From: Pontimonas sp.
GTDB taxonomy: Bacteria > Actinomycetota > Actinomycetes > Actinomycetales > Microbacteriaceae
Direction: 5' to 3'
Length of the DNA: 13,125 nucleotides
NCBI GenBank assembly: GCA_021741945.1
Contig: JAIOWV010000029.1
Coordinates: 1-13,125 of the forward strand
Shown: in pieces, positions 12,713 to 13,125 of the stretch
Numbering within the stretch: the stretch's first letter is position 1
Layout of the letters: the number at the start of each line of letters is the position of its first letter
The notes under the pieces: generated by a model
Databases searched by the model: none
What the model was told of the DNA's origin: nothing
The model's input: the letters and a program-made list of their open reading frames with translations, nothing else
Translations under genes and position numbers: made by a program

Positions 12713-13125
12713 CTAAACAGGTTGCTCTTCAGGCAAGCCGGTGCGCAGCTCAAGTGGCAAATGGCCCAAGTCGTTGTGGGTGAGCAAAACTGCGGGCTTC
12801 GCGGTCCGCGCGCGAATGATGGTGAGCCCGCAGTTAGCCTGATTGATGCCTAGCCAGCGCCAAGCGCTGGCACCAAACACCTCGCGCACGAACCACGCGA
12901 TGACAAAGTTGTGGGTAATCAAGAGATCGTGTCGGTCTTCCCGCGAGGGTGCCAACCACTCAGCGGTCGCATCCGCCATCTGCGCTTCACCGGCGACGAT
13001 TTGCTCATCCGTGATCGAGCCATAGAAGGGCTCAAACGCAGGGGGCATATCGGGCGTGGGCCCGGCCGGAATGCAGTCCATGAGTAAAGCATTAGGCTCC
13101 GCCTCCGGCATGCCCAACCGATCGG
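12713..13125 (-). CDS. Histidine phosphatase family protein, C-terminal part
   Basis: This is the last 136 residues of a phosphoglycerate-mutase-like phosphatase; the N-terminus with the expected RHG motif lies beyond the right edge. The frame is open to the window end, so the apparent TTG start at 13117 is internal. Visible features are the acidic/proline-rich segment before FYGSITDEQIVAGE, then a helix, and LLITHNFVIAWFVREVFG, in which the ITHN corresponds to the second conserved histidine of the family. The following LGINQANCGLTIIRA matches the usual strand after it. The stop is 40 bases before ligA on the same strand. The substrate cannot be assigned from this fragment. Confidence 0.82.
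   Translation of the reverse strand, partial: DRLGMPEAEPNALLMDCIPAGPTPDMPPAFEPFYGSITDEQIVAGEAQMADATAEWLAPSREDRHDLLITHNFVIAWFVREVFGASAWRWLGINQANCGLTIIRARTAKPAVLLTHNDLGHLPLELRTGLPEEQPV

Noticed and set aside
1..13125. Mobile elements, CRISPR array, tRNA or defence genes
   Set aside because: No terminal repeats, transposase or integrase motifs, repeat-spacer patterns or tRNA cloverleaf sequences were seen; all long frames are accounted for by chromosomal genes.

Overview
The window looks like a piece of a compact, moderately high-GC actinobacterial chromosome, most likely a member of the Microbacteriaceae. The reasons are the ligA-gatC-gatA-gatB order, an enlarged LigA, an actinobacterial-type TPP riboswitch ahead of a ykoE-type transporter, frequent GTG/TTG starts, and very short or overlapping gene junctions. 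The family is an inference from gene content, not from a search. There is no rRNA, tRNA, insertion sequence, CRISPR array or phage gene, and no gene-free stretch of 300 bases. The two longest gaps are 3127-3275 (a riboswitch) and 5101-5352 (a divergent promoter region and the cold-shock leader).

Layout. (1) Positions 1-3266, minus strand: a thiamine-precursor uptake operon read right to left. A TPP riboswitch is followed by a YkoE-type substrate-binding membrane protein, then one polypeptide that fuses two ABC ATPase domains to an EcfT transmembrane domain, then a small P-loop kinase-like gene that runs off the left edge. All junctions in this operon overlap. (2) Positions 3276-5100, minus strand: a tight three-gene operon of DUF427 protein, GNAT acetyltransferase and family-2 glycosyltransferase. 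(3) Positions 5353-5612, plus strand: a CspA-like cold-shock gene with a structured leader and a strong hairpin terminator. (4) Positions 5643-7105: a FusB/FBP-type zinc-finger protein (plus), a 57-residue two-helix membrane protein (minus) and a membrane-anchored alpha/beta hydrolase (plus). Stop codons of convergent neighbours overlap here. (5) Positions 7102-12672, minus strand: ligA-gatC-gatA-gatB, giving NAD-dependent DNA ligase and the three subunits of the tRNA-dependent amidotransferase. (6) Positions 12713-13125, minus strand: the C-terminal part of a histidine-phosphatase-like protein cut by the right edge.

How the parts work together. Region 1 is a self-contained regulated uptake module: when thiamine pyrophosphate is scarce, the riboswitch should expose the ykoE ribosome binding site. 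GatCAB converts mischarged Glu-tRNAGln and/or Asp-tRNAAsn to the correct aminoacyl-tRNA. LigA seals nicks in replication and repair. Most of the window is housekeeping. I did not find a convincing wholly new system. The best leads are the kinase coupled to the TPP-controlled transporter, two mutually exclusive hairpins in the csp leader, and a repeated promoter layout (TANNNT six bases before a start codon) that suggests leaderless ligA and FBP messages.
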